From assembly GCA_020831775.1 (NCBI GenBank), contig JAFIFZ010000055.1:18894-82893 (forward strand): a stretch of DNA of 64,000 bases. Direction: 5' to 3'. Source of the stretch: Phycisphaerales bacterium (lineage in GTDB: Bacteria > Planctomycetota > Phycisphaerae > Phycisphaerales > UBA1924). Every line of letters starts with the position of its first letter. Positions within the stretch are counted from its first letter, which is position 1. Both the position numbers and the translations under genes were made by a program. This document shows, piece by piece, positions 27,877-35,999 of this stretch. A model generated the notes under the pieces. The model saw only the letters and a program-made list of their open reading frames with translations, was not told the DNA's origin and made no database searches.

Positions 27877-29435
27877 TGCTCGTCCTCCGTGTCCTTGTCG
27901 GGGATCGGAGCGACCAGCCCCGAGCGGAGGTTGAGCGTGAAGGCGCTGCCGGTGTCGGGGCCCTGGGTCGAGACTCGGTAGCCCCCGCCGGCGATGAGCA
28001 TCGACCGCTGGCGTTCGAGCACCGAGGCCCCCGCCTCGCCCCTGGGGATGGCGGAGATGCTGACGCGGACCTCGCGTCCGGTATTCCACTGTCCGTCGAG
28101 CGGGCCGCCCCCGCGCCGGGGGGCGTACGAGAGCTCCGAAGTGGCGCTGCCCTGGAGCTGGCTGAGCAGGAGCTCTTCGGTCGAGAGCATCCTTCTGGAG
28201 ATCCAATCGAGGTGGGCCATCCAGTCCGGGGCCAGCCCGGCCCGGGCTTCGAGGTGTTCGACCCGGGCCTGGAGGAGGAGCTGTTCGATGTACCGCTCGG
28301 TGTACTCGCGGTTGGTGTCGTTCACGACCGAGAGCCGGGCGTTCAAGCGCGAGAGCTCTTGGTTGGCGAAGACCCAGCCCCCGCCCCCGAGGACGATCAG
28401 CCCGAAGCCGGCGGCCAGCGCGCCCATGCGGTACTTCGCCGAACGGTCGGGGCCCTTGCGGGGATCGAGGAAGTTCAGCAGCCTCGGCTGCGGGGCGACC
28501 GCCAGGCCGATGAGCGGGAGCAGCCTCGCCAGTTCGGCGTCGGCGGGGCCGTTCTTCGGGTCGATTTTGATCCAGCCGGGGAGCCCGACGGCCCGGGAGG
28601 CGACGCCGATCGAATCGCCGCAACGCTCGGCGACGCGCGACGCGATCCCGTCTGCCCCGAGCACGAGCACGGCTTCTGAAACGCCGGGCTCTGAAGCGCT
28701 GCGTGCCGCGACCCATGTCCGCCTCGCCTCGACAGCAAGTCGGGCGGCGAAGCGATCGCGAGACTCGGCGTCGTCGGTCTCGGGCGTGCGGACCTCGCCG
28801 GGGCGCGCGGTGACCAGCCGCCCACCGGTGATCCAGGCGAACTCGGTCGAGCTCGGGAGCACGGCGATGGCGAGGACCGACCCATCGAGCGCTTCGGGCT
28901 CGCGCCCCGCCAACTCAAGCATGCCCAGCGTGCGCAGACTGATCGCGGCGGGCTTGATCCCCGCGGCTTTGGCCATCTCTTTGAAGAAGGCCATCCTGGG
29001 TCCGGTGACCGCGGCGGCGAGCACGGCGGGGCCGTCGCCGGCCTCGGCTTTCTCGCCCTTTTCCCGCTTCTTTGCCGCATCGAGCGGGATGTAATCGATC
29101 GAGGCCTCTTCGAGCCCGACGGCGAGTTGGCGGTGCAGTTCGAGTTGCACAACGCCCGGCACCTCGTCTTCGCGCACGCCCGGCGGGCAGACGACGCGCT
29201 TGAGCACCGCCTCGCGCCTGGGGAGCGAGATGAGAATGCGTCCGCGCTTTGCGGCCTTGCCCATGCATTCGGAGATCCATCGCCCCATCGCGCCGGCGTC
29301 GGAGGGGTCCAGCCCCTCGGGCCTGGCCACCGAGGCCCACGAACGCAACACGCACGACTTGCCCTTGCGCACGATTGTCGCGACCGTCAGGCGGTCGTGG
29401 TCGAGGTCGATGACTGTTGTCGACTTTGCGGCCAT
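27873..29435 (-). CDS. gspL: GspL / PilM-PilN-like T2SS assembly platform protein
   Basis: 520 residues. The N-terminal part (to about residue 330) has the actin-like PilM/GspL fold: it opens with STTVIDLDHDRLTVATIVRKG and contains GRILISLPRREAVLKRVV and a VVQLELHRQL segment. One membrane helix (~335-358, AGFGLIVLGGGGWVF) separates it from a PilN-like periplasmic domain with a coiled-coil start (SRLNARLSVVNDTNREYTER). Such a protein links the cytoplasmic ATPase GspE to the inner-membrane platform and GspM. It starts 3 nt after the gspK stop and overlaps gspM by 4 nt. The extended middle part (residues ~130-330) is less well conserved with textbook GspL; family membership is likely but not certain at sequence level. 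Confidence 0.8.
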   Translation of the reverse strand: MAAKSTTVIDLDHDRLTVATIVRKGKSCVLRSWASVARPEGLDPSDAGAMGRWISECMGKAAKRGRILISLPRREAVLKRVVCPPGVREDEVPGVVQLELHRQLAVGLEEASIDYIPLDAAKKREKGEKAEAGDGPAVLAAAVTGPRMAFFKEMAKAAGIKPAAISLRTLGMLELAGREPEALDGSVLAIAVLPSSTEFAWITGGRLVTARPGEVRTPETDDAESRDRFAARLAVEARRTWVAARSASEPGVSEAVLVLGADGIASRVAERCGDSIGVASRAVGLPGWIKIDPKNGPADAELARLLPLIGLAVAPQPRLLNFLDPRKGPDRSAKYRMGALAAGFGLIVLGGGGWVFANQELSRLNARLSVVNDTNREYTERYIEQLLLQARVEHLEARAGLAPDWMAHLDWISRRMLSTEELLLSQLQGSATSELSYAPRRGGGPLDGQWNTGREVRVSISAIPRGEAGASVLERQRSMLIAGGGYRVSTQGPDTGSAFTLNLRSGLVAPIPDKDTEDEQ

Positions 29436-29438
29436 GGT

Positions 29439-31040
29439 TCAGTCGTTCTCCGGCAGTCGCCAACGCCCGAGGCGCCGGTCCCGCACCGGCAGCTCGTCGC
29501 CATCCGGGGCGGGTTCTTCGCGTGAAGCGGCGGCACGCCCCGAGCTCCTGGCCGCTTGCGCCGGCCTGACACGCTCGGGCTCCTCCATCTCCATCGTTTC
29601 CTCTGCGGCTTCCTCGAAAATGTCCGCCGCCTCGATTCGCAGCGCCGAAGCGAGCTCGCCCGAGCCGATCAGACGCACCGCGTCGAGCATCGTCACATCG
29701 CGCACATACGCGACGCGGGGCCGCTGCGAGGCGACATCGATCACCGCCTCAAGCACGACACGCGACTGCAGCGGCGTTTCAATGTCACCGTTGTCTTCCG
29801 CACTCGCATCCAGCGGCAGGAAGCCCGCCTCGACACGCACGCGCCACTGGAGCGAGCGGAACGACAGATGGTCAATCGCCTGCCCGAAAGCATCGGTCGA
29901 AACAAGCTGGCCTTCGAGCAGCCAGACAACGCTCAGGCGGTCGTCGTCGGAGAGGTTCTCGCGCTCGGCGACGATCGACTCTGCCGAGGACTCGTCGATC
30001 CCCGGCAGCGTGGCGAGCACGCGGGCGTCGGCCCGCACGATGTCGACGCGCCCGGGCCTGAACTCGTCGTCGGAGGTGGTGAGCGAGTCCAGCGCGATCT
30101 TCCAGATCGGCCACGCCCCGGGCACGAGAGCCGAGAGCTGCTCCACGAGCATGCGGTCGCTGGTGAACGCGCCCTGCGAGCGCATGAGGCCCTCGATCGC
30201 GCCCGCGGCCTCGGCGTTGAACCGTCTTGTGATCGCCCGCTCAAGCCTTGACGACCAAGGCAGGTTGAGGTTGATGCGGCGCGTGCCTCGGTACTCTGAA
30301 CTCTCGATGCCCGTCTGCACATTGGGCTCGAAGCTGTAGACGGTCAGAAGGGAGAGGAGGCCGTCGGCGTCGTCGGCGAAAAAGAGGTCGGCGGGGTCTT
30401 CCTCGCCCCCGATGCCGCGGAGGTCCTGCCCGCCGCTGCCGTAGAGCAACTCGGCGTCGACGCCGGGCACGCCCGCGAGTTCGGCGACGCTCTGGTAGGG
30501 GCCGAGGCTGTCGCGCCTTGCGACAATGCGCTGGGCGAGGGTTTCGTCGACACCGGGCAGCGAGGCGAGCATCTCGGGCGAGGCGGAGTTCAGATCCAGT
30601 CGGGCGGACTCAGAAATCGCGACCCGGTCGCCCACGATCGGGATGAAACGGACCACGCCGATGCGTCCGCCCGGCCCGCCCTCGATGGTCCAGCGCTCGG
30701 TGAGCTCCGGCTCGCCGCCGGCGAGGAGATTGTCGCGCTGCGAGGCGAGCTCGGCCATCGCGCCCTCGATGCCCGACCATGCGAGAGCGCGGGCGGCGTC
30801 GCCGCGGATGGAGGCGTCGGCGCTCCCCCGCGTCGCCTGCACACCGAGCAAGAGCGTCGAGCTGATGTACGCGCCGATGCCGATGAGCAGGAGGACGCCG
30901 AAGAGGATGACGCCGCGGCGATCGGACGACCGTCCGGCTCTTCTTCGCTCCTTCGTGGCGTGACGCATGGTCGATCGGTGATCTGCACTGCAGGAGCGTG
31001 TTTCGCGATGCTTCGGATTGATTCGGGTCAACAGCCTCAT
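29439..31040 (-). CDS. gspK: Minor pseudopilin / tip protein GspK
   Basis: 533 residues. A basic N-terminus of about 43 residues precedes RRGVILFGVLLLIGIGAYIS, the prepilin-type cleavage site and hydrophobic helix; GspK lacks the Glu at +5, as here. The SAM-like/helix-hairpin-helix domain typical of GspK is clear: RLDLNSASPEMLASLPGVDE, then RIVARRDSLGPYQSVAELAG, with a second partial copy around VDIVRADARVLATLPGIDES. GspK caps the pseudopilus with GspI and GspJ. The start at 31040 overlaps the gspJ stop as ATGA and has GGAGGGTGACGC before it. An internal ATG at 30968 would shorten the leader but has no ribosome site. The C-terminal ~60 residues are charged and probably disordered. Confidence 0.88.
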   Translation of the reverse strand: MRLLTRINPKHRETRSCSADHRSTMRHATKERRRAGRSSDRRGVILFGVLLLIGIGAYISSTLLLGVQATRGSADASIRGDAARALAWSGIEGAMAELASQRDNLLAGGEPELTERWTIEGGPGGRIGVVRFIPIVGDRVAISESARLDLNSASPEMLASLPGVDETLAQRIVARRDSLGPYQSVAELAGVPGVDAELLYGSGGQDLRGIGGEEDPADLFFADDADGLLSLLTVYSFEPNVQTGIESSEYRGTRRINLNLPWSSRLERAITRRFNAEAAGAIEGLMRSQGAFTSDRMLVEQLSALVPGAWPIWKIALDSLTTSDDEFRPGRVDIVRADARVLATLPGIDESSAESIVAERENLSDDDRLSVVWLLEGQLVSTDAFGQAIDHLSFRSLQWRVRVEAGFLPLDASAEDNGDIETPLQSRVVLEAVIDVASQRPRVAYVRDVTMLDAVRLIGSGELASALRIEAADIFEEAAEETMEMEEPERVRPAQAARSSGRAAASREEPAPDGDELPVRDRRLGRWRLPEND

Positions 31041-31720
31041 GCGTCACCCTCCGCCGCGTCGGGGATGGCGATGATGCGGAGGCGGTCGGGGCGGCGTGTC
31101 GGGGGCGGACGCTCTTCGACCGGCATGTCGTCGAACTCGGGCTCGCGGGGCTGGCCGTTCTCGAACCAGACGGCGATCTCGACGGCGACCGGCAACCGGC
31201 CGGCCTGCACCGTGTTGAACTCGCTGCGCCAAGCGCTGCCGTCGTGATAGCGAAGCCGAAGGCGCCGCACGCCGGCGGCGATGATCTGGGGCTGCGTTCC
31301 AGCGCTGGCGATCGAGGCGTCGCGTGCCGAAGCGCGGACGCGCCCGCTATCAGAAGAGAACCGGATTTCGAGTCGCTGCAGGTCGCCCGGCGCGATCAGC
31401 CCGCGGGCGGGGTCGGGCACGGTGACCGAGCGGCAGAGCACCACGATGGATTCCTGCGTGCCGTCGATGCCGGGTTCTTCGCCCGGGCCGGCGACCATCG
31501 TCGTTGAGAGCGCCCGCTCAAGGGCCTCAACCATCCGGTTGCCAGAGTCGAACTGCTCGGCCGAAGTCAGCAGGCGGTCGCGCCCGCTCATCAGGTCGCC
31601 GATGAAGTTGCCGATCCCGACCGCCAGGGCGGCCCCGATGCCGATCGCCAGCAGGACCTCGAGCAGCGTCATGGCCCGTCTGCGGCGCAGCCGGTGGATG
31701 ATGGAAGGCCGAGTGTTCAT
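31037..31720 (-). CDS. gspJ: Pseudopilin GspJ
   Basis: 227 residues with a type IV prepilin-like leader: RRRRAMTLLEVLLAIGIGAALAV, where cleavage follows the Ala before MTLLE and Glu is at +5. The body has an IVVLCRSVTVPDP segment and a C-terminal LRLRYHDGSAWRSEFNTVQ followed by LPVAVEIAVWFENG, a pattern typical of GspJ (RYYDGSAWxxxW and P.aVev.l). GspJ is a minor pseudopilin of the tip complex with GspI and GspK. The start overlaps gspI as ATGA (31717-31720) and the stop overlaps gspK. The residue before the cleavage site is Ala rather than the usual Gly, which some prepilin peptidases accept. Confidence 0.88.
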   Translation of the reverse strand: MNTRPSIIHRLRRRRAMTLLEVLLAIGIGAALAVGIGNFIGDLMSGRDRLLTSAEQFDSGNRMVEALERALSTTMVAGPGEEPGIDGTQESIVVLCRSVTVPDPARGLIAPGDLQRLEIRFSSDSGRVRASARDASIASAGTQPQIIAAGVRRLRLRYHDGSAWRSEFNTVQAGRLPVAVEIAVWFENGQPREPEFDDMPVEERPPPTRRPDRLRIIAIPDAAEGDA

Positions 31721-32262
31721 CGGCCCGTCCCGTTGTTGTTGCGGCGCGGTGCGCCGCGTTCGGCCTCGCCGACCAGGGCGTCGATGTCGCCCGCGGTGTC
31801 TTCGGGGGCGTCGCGCAAACGAACCAAGCGCTTGAGCGTTGCCTCGGGGAGCGATTCGGCGTCGGCTTCGGCCCGCCTGACCTCGACGATCACTTGCGAG
31901 AGCCCGTCGAAGCTCGAAGGTTCTGTGTTGACAGAGAGCACCCAGCCGGAGGTGCGGACAGGGCCGGTGGTGCTCCTGCCCGCGGGCAGATCGTCGGCGC
32001 TGACGAGGCGGTCGCCCTCCCAGACCGTCTCGTCCTCGTCCCACGCGACGGGCTCGCCCGAGAGCGTCTGAGGCGTGGAGATGCCGGCCTGGATCTTGGC
32101 CATGGCGCTGCGCGCGATGTCCGAGGCGGCGATCTCCCGCTCGGCCCGGATCGCGCTGTCGACCCCGAGGGTCATCGCGTTGGTGATCGCCAGCCCAGCG
32201 CCCACAAAGAGCGCGACCGCGACCATCAATTCCAGAAGGACGATGCCGGCACGACGGGTCAT
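31717..32262 (-). CDS. gspI: Pseudopilin GspI
   Basis: 181 residues beginning MTRRAGIVLLELMVAVALFV: a short basic leader, cleavage after Gly, and the Glu at +5 needed for pseudopilus assembly. The remainder is a small globular domain with GWVLSVNTEP and LSQVIVEVRRAEA strands, fitting GspI. The Arg/Asn-rich tail (RRNNNGTGR) is probably disordered. I placed the start at the ATG overlapping the gspH stop (32259-32262), since the nine residues upstream would only lengthen the leader. It belongs to the run of four-base overlaps gspH/I/J/K. Its role is inferred from the order G-H-I-J-K and the leader; the domain itself is diverged. Confidence 0.82.
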   Translation of the reverse strand: MTRRAGIVLLELMVAVALFVGAGLAITNAMTLGVDSAIRAEREIAASDIARSAMAKIQAGISTPQTLSGEPVAWDEDETVWEGDRLVSADDLPAGRSTTGPVRTSGWVLSVNTEPSSFDGLSQVIVEVRRAEADAESLPEATLKRLVRLRDAPEDTAGDIDALVGEAERGAPRRNNNGTGR

Positions 32263-32900
32263 GGCGGGTCCCCCAGCCACTCGCCCCACTCGTCGGCGTC
32301 CGGGCCAGAACCGGGACCGCCCGGCTCTTCGTCATCGCGCTCTTGCTCTGACAGGTCGTCGTCTTCTCCTTCGTCCTGCGGGCCCGCCCACGCCCCGATA
32401 CGGATGAGCGTGCGTACGCCCGAGGGAGCGACGATCACGAACGAATCCGGGGCGATCGCTGAGCCGTCGGGCAGGAACGCGCCGAGCAGTTCGGGTTCGG
32501 GCGCCCGCTCCTGGGTGAACGGGGTGGGCGTGGGCACGAAGGCGTCGTCGGCGGCCGCGACGCGATCGAACTCGGCAGCGTCGCCGTCACCTCGCTCGAT
32601 CAGGAATCGCTCGGGGAGGGTGAGCACGATCCGCCCGAGGGCCATGGCGTCCTCGGCGGGCTTGAGGCGAAGCGCGATGCGCCCGCCCTCCTCCTGCGCC
32701 GCAGAGAGGAGGAGTGGGCGCCCCTCGCGCCTGGCGTCGAGCCGGGCGGTGTTGATCGCCGCATTGACCTGCTCGACGGTCTCCTGCTCACGCGTGGTGC
32801 GGAGGCGGTCGAAGACGATGGGCGAGACGATCGCCACCATCGCGGCGATGAGGCCGACGACGATGAGCAGCTCGATGATCGTAAAGCCCGGTCTGCGCAT
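32259..32900 (-). CDS. gspH: Pseudopilin GspH
   Basis: 213 residues. MRRPGFTIIELLIVVGLIAAM is a textbook prepilin leader with G/F cleavage and Glu at +5. The next helix (VEQVNAAINTARLDARREGR) is followed by beta-rich sequence, as in GspH. The last 40 residues are very acidic (QDEGEDDDLSEQERDDEEP) and end in a Gly/Pro/Asp-rich tail, unusual for this family and possibly calcium-binding or disordered. The start at 32900 is 41 nt after the gspG stop; the stop overlaps gspI. The assignment as GspH rests on its place between gspG and gspI and its size. Confidence 0.82.
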   Translation of the reverse strand: MRRPGFTIIELLIVVGLIAAMVAIVSPIVFDRLRTTREQETVEQVNAAINTARLDARREGRPLLLSAAQEEGGRIALRLKPAEDAMALGRIVLTLPERFLIERGDGDAAEFDRVAAADDAFVPTPTPFTQERAPEPELLGAFLPDGSAIAPDSFVIVAPSGVRTLIRIGAWAGPQDEGEDDDLSEQERDDEEPGGPGSGPDADEWGEWLGDPP

Positions 32901-32941
32901 GGTGCTCCTGCACGAGAGGTCTCGTTGAAGCCGTGAGAGAA

Positions 32942-33448
32942 TCAGTTGCCGCCAAGGAGGCCGCCGCCGAGGTCGCCCCCGCCGAAGGGGTCGTCCTCGC
33001 CGGTGCCTCGGAAGTCGAAGACGACCTCGATGTCGTCGTCGGTGTCTTCCTCGCGGTCGGGGCCTCTGGAGGCGACGCGGAAGCTTGTGGCGCTCCGCTC
33101 CTCGTAGATCCACTCCTCGCCCCAGCGGTCGGTGGGCAGGGGCGATTGCACGAAGAGCGACCAGCGCTCCTCGTCTTCCTCGTTGGTGAGCATGGAGCGG
33201 TCCCAGAGGACGGCCAGCCCCTCCTCCTCGGTGGGGACGCGGTCGTAGGTGCGGTAGAAGTGGCTGATGGCGGTGCGGAGGGTGTTCAGGTCGGTGCGGG
33301 TGAGGTCGCGGTTGGCCTCGTCGCGCCTTGAGAAGAGCGCCACGCCGACGATCCCGCTGAGGGCGAGGATGATGGCGATGACAATCAGGACTTCGATGAG
33401 GGTGAAACCGCGTCGGGCGGCACGCCTGCGCCGGATGGATGTGGGCAT
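32942..33448 (-). CDS. gspG: Major pseudopilin GspG
   Basis: 168 residues. The leader MPTSIRRRRAARRG is cut before FTLIEVLIVIAIILAL, and GspG-typical features follow: LNTLRTAISHFYRTYDRVPTEEEGLAVLW, a DRWGEEWIYEERS strand, and the calcium-loop equivalent VASRGPDREEDTDDDIE (compare SxGxDGxxGGxxxDADI). GspG forms the shaft of the periplasmic pseudopilus that pushes substrates through the secretin. A Gly/Asp-rich tail of about 20 residues (FGGGDLGGGLLGG) is extra. GGAGAG lies about 8 nt before the ATG. gspF ends 109 nt upstream; this gap may hold a processing site or secondary promoter, since major pseudopilins need more product, but I see no clear element. Confidence 0.93.
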   Translation of the reverse strand: MPTSIRRRRAARRGFTLIEVLIVIAIILALSGIVGVALFSRRDEANRDLTRTDLNTLRTAISHFYRTYDRVPTEEEGLAVLWDRSMLTNEEDEERWSLFVQSPLPTDRWGEEWIYEERSATSFRVASRGPDREEDTDDDIEVVFDFRGTGEDDPFGGGDLGGGLLGGN

Positions 33449-33557
33449 GTTCGGCTCTCCGTAACCCTTGTGGGTCGGGCGGGGCCGGATCCGTCGGGCC
33501 CCAAGGTTAGTGGATACTACATTGGGGCGAGCGATTTCGCAAGCCCCTGACATGTTC

Positions 33558-34745
33558 TTAAACACCTGCGCTCAGCTGGGTCATCGGCAAGACCAGCCCG
33601 ATCGCAACGACAACGACGATCGCCGCGATCGCCATGAGCATCAGCGGCTCGATCAGCCGGACGGCGGCTGTCAGGAGTCTGTCGACCCGCTTCTCGATGT
33701 TTTCCGCGAGCCCGATCAGGGCGGTGTCGAGGTTGTTGGCCGCTTCGGCGACCGAGATGATTTCGATGGTGTCGTCGGTAAAGAGCCCGCTCTCGCGAAG
33801 GGGCAGAGCCAGAGCCTCGCCGGCTCTGACCGCGTCGGCCGCCTTGTCGATCGCCTCCTCCAGCAGCACATTGCCCGAGGCATCCCGGGCGGTCCGCATC
33901 GACTGGATCATCGGGACGCCGTTGGCGAGCAGGGTGCCCAGCATTCGGCAGAACCTGGCGGCAGCGATCTCGCGCGTCAGCGGGCCGATCACCGGCGCGT
34001 AGGTGCGCACGCTCGTGATCGCCCGGCGGACGCGGGGCTTCTTGGAGAAATGCCAAAGCGCTGTCGCAAGCACAACGCCCACGCCGAAGGTGATCGGGCC
34101 GTAGGCGCCCACGGCGGAACTGGCGGCAAAGACAATCTGCGTCACGACGGGCAGCCCGCCCTCGATCCCTTCGAACAGCGGGCGGAACATCGGCACGAAG
34201 AACCCGAAGATGATCGCGAGGATCGCCGAGCCGAAGACGACCAGGGCCATCGGGTAGATCATGTTGCCGAGGATCTTGCCGCGGAGTTCGGCTTGGCCGA
34301 CGACGAACTTTCCGAGGCGTTCGAGGACTTCTTCGAGGAAGCCGCCCTTCTCACCGGCCCGGATCATCGCGACATGGACGGAGCTGAAGACGCCCCTCGC
34401 CTCCATGGCCGAGGCGAGCTCTTCGCCGTCTGCTACGGCGTCGGCGAGGGCGGCGAACTCGGCCGAGAGGCGGGGCTTTGACTTGCGGTTGCCCAAAAGA
34501 CGCAGCGACCTGAGCAGGGGGACGCCGGCGCGGAGGAGGTCGGCGAGCTGGAGGTAGGCGTCGCCCAGAGCACGGACGGGGAGGCCCCGCTTGAGTCGGG
34601 GGCCTTCGGAGGCGGGCTCGATCTTGATCGGGGTGAGCTGGCGCGTGGCGAGCTCGCCGAGCAGGGCCTGCTCGGTGGCCGCCGCGACACGCCCGGATGT
34701 CCGGACGCCGCGCGCGTCGATGGCGGTATACCTGAACTCACCCAT
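33558..34745 (-). CDS. gspF: T2SS inner-membrane platform protein GspF
   Basis: 395 residues, the usual GspF size. It begins GEFRYTAIDARGVRTSGRVAA, as GspF/PilC proteins do. It has two homologous cytoplasmic helical domains (around residues 60-160 and 265-360) and membrane helices at about 168-190, 215-240 and 370-392. Family motifs include LADLLRAGVPLLRSLRLLG, MIRAGEKGGFLEEVLERL, RFCRMLGTLLANGVPMIQSM and SVAEAANNLDTALIGLAENI. GspF is the polytopic core that couples GspE to pseudopilus growth. It is the first gsp gene on the minus strand. Upstream (34746-34865) there is only a GGTTCCT/AGGAACC hairpin at the end of the gene before it. Confidence 0.95.
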   Translation of the reverse strand: MGEFRYTAIDARGVRTSGRVAAATEQALLGELATRQLTPIKIEPASEGPRLKRGLPVRALGDAYLQLADLLRAGVPLLRSLRLLGNRKSKPRLSAEFAALADAVADGEELASAMEARGVFSSVHVAMIRAGEKGGFLEEVLERLGKFVVGQAELRGKILGNMIYPMALVVFGSAILAIIFGFFVPMFRPLFEGIEGGLPVVTQIVFAASSAVGAYGPITFGVGVVLATALWHFSKKPRVRRAITSVRTYAPVIGPLTREIAAARFCRMLGTLLANGVPMIQSMRTARDASGNVLLEEAIDKAADAVRAGEALALPLRESGLFTDDTIEIISVAEAANNLDTALIGLAENIEKRVDRLLTAAVRLIEPLMLMAIAAIVVVVAIGLVLPMTQLSAGV

Positions 34746-34851
34746 GAAAGAACCCCAGCAACACCGGGACCCGATACAGCGACCGCCCGCCGCGCCTTCC
34801 GTAGCCCGGCGGACGCCGTTGGTGTCCGGGTCCGGATGATCCTACCGGCCA

Positions 34852-34874
34852 GGTTCCTTCAGGATTCAGGAACC
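34852..34874 (-). other. Stem-loop at the end of the glutathione peroxidase gene
   Basis: Inverted repeat GGTTCCT (34852-34858) and AGGAACC (34868-34874), 9-nt loop, spanning the stop codon of the upstream gene. There is no T-run, so it is at best a weak terminator or mRNA-stabilising hairpin before gspF. Confidence 0.3.
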
Positions 34875-35510
34875 CCGGCCGCTTGTTTGGGTCGGCGATG
34901 TCGCCAGCAACTCTTCGACTTTCGAGGTGAGGCGTTCGTCGTCGGGGCGGACGCCGGGCTCGAAGCGGGCGACGACCCTGCCCTGGCGGTCGACGAGGAA
35001 CTTGGTGAAGTTCCAGCGGGGCTCGCCCCCGATCGGCTCGGGCTGGGCCGCGAGACGCTTGTAGAGCGGGTGGGCGTCTTCCCCCACCACGCTGATCCGG
35101 GCGAAGAGGGGGAAGGTGACATCGAACCGCTGGCGGCAGAACTCGAGGATCTCCTCGTTGGTCCCCGGCTCCTGGTTGCGGAAGTCGTTGGCGGGGAAGC
35201 CGATGACGACGAAGCCGTTGTCTTTGTGCTCGCGGTAGAGCTTTTCGAGGGCCTCGTACTGCGGGGTCAGGCCGCAGCGGCTGGCGGTGTTGACCATCAG
35301 CACGACCTTGCCCTTGTGCTGGTCGAGGCGTTTCTTCCCGCCCTCGATCCGCTCCATCTCGAAATTGAGGACATAGGCGGGGTGATCCTCGCCCGGGGCG
35401 GCGTCGGCCCGCTCGTCGGGGTCGGCGTAGTAGGACTGGGAGGGCACGCAAGCGCCGGCCATGACGATGGCGGCGGCGAGGGACATCCAACGGGCTTTGG
35501 TCGCGAGCAT
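34866..35510 (-). CDS. Glutathione peroxidase-like thiol peroxidase, exported
   Basis: Reduces peroxides with thiols, most likely via thioredoxin-like partners. The 214-residue product has an N-terminal signal with a loose lipobox (MAGAC, Cys21), so it is probably periplasmic or membrane-anchored. The peroxidatic Cys is Cys79 in MVNTASRCGLTPQY, read as TGC, not selenocysteine TGA. The catalytic Gln is in FPANDFRNQEPGTNEEI and Trp/Asn in EPRWNFTKFL. Cys125 in EFCRQRFDVTFPLF lies where 2-Cys GPx enzymes have their resolving Cys; the Cys of the usual FPCNQF is Ala here. It lies 120 nt before gspF and 50 nt after the GspG-like lipoprotein gene on the same strand, so it may share their transcript. 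Confidence 0.9.
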   Translation of the reverse strand: MLATKARWMSLAAAIVMAGACVPSQSYYADPDERADAAPGEDHPAYVLNFEMERIEGGKKRLDQHKGKVVLMVNTASRCGLTPQYEALEKLYREHKDNGFVVIGFPANDFRNQEPGTNEEILEFCRQRFDVTFPLFARISVVGEDAHPLYKRLAAQPEPIGGEPRWNFTKFLVDRQGRVVARFEPGVRPDDERLTSKVEELLATSPTQTSGRGS

Positions 35511-35560
35511 TCGGGGTACTCCTGGTCGGCGCTGGATTCGGGTGTAGACCACCGACCGAT

Positions 35561-35947
35561 TCAGAAGGGCCACTCGTAGACGACATCGTCGGGGGTGCCG
35601 GCCTCGCCATCGCGGCCCTTGGAGAAGAGCTTGGGGCGCTGCTCGCGCCCGGTCGGGGCGCGGTACTGGACGGGGTTGCCGTGGATGTCGTTGAGGTCGC
35701 TCTGGCGGACCGTGCCGTCGTCGACGAGGACGGAGAGGCCCTCTTCGTTGGTCGGCCAGCGGTTGTGGGTGGTGTGCCAGGCCATCAGGGCGGTGGCGAT
35801 TCCGTGGAGATTCTGGGTCGAGGCCGTCCGGCGGCCGGTTTCCATCGAACCGGTGATCGCCTGCTCGGTCTGGTCGCAGCCGATGAGCGTCAGACCGGGC
35901 AGGGCGAGGCATCCGGCGAGCAATGCGATTCTGGGGCGTCGGGACAT
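35561..35947 (-). CDS. Lipoprotein with a GspG-like globular domain
   Basis: 128 residues. A clear lipoprotein signal (MSRRPRIALLAGCLALPGLTLIGC, lipobox LIGC) replaces the prepilin leader. After it comes a GspG-like body: the second half of helix 1 (QNLHGIATALMAWHTTHNRW), then PTNEEGLSVLVDDG, NDIHGNPVQYRAP, and a calcium-loop pattern KLFSKGRDGEAGTPDDVVY matching SxGxDGxxGTxDD in pseudopilin GspG. Without the hydrophobic helix it cannot polymerise as a pilin, but could bind the pseudopilus from the membrane. GGGAGG lies about 6 nt before this ATG; the longer open frame to 36019 has none. It is divergent from the PTPS gene, sharing a 52-nt spacer. Function is unknown; similarity to GspG is from motif reading. 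Confidence 0.75.
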   Translation of the reverse strand: MSRRPRIALLAGCLALPGLTLIGCDQTEQAITGSMETGRRTASTQNLHGIATALMAWHTTHNRWPTNEEGLSVLVDDGTVRQSDLNDIHGNPVQYRAPTGREQRPKLFSKGRDGEAGTPDDVVYEWPF

Positions 35948-35999
35948 CGGCGGCCTCCCTTGGTGTGAGAACGGACTGACCGTCCTTAGAGTACAACCG

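Noticed and set aside
34866..35510. Glutathione peroxidase considered as a selenoprotein
   Set aside because: The active-site codon is TGC (Cys), and no in-frame TGA exists there.
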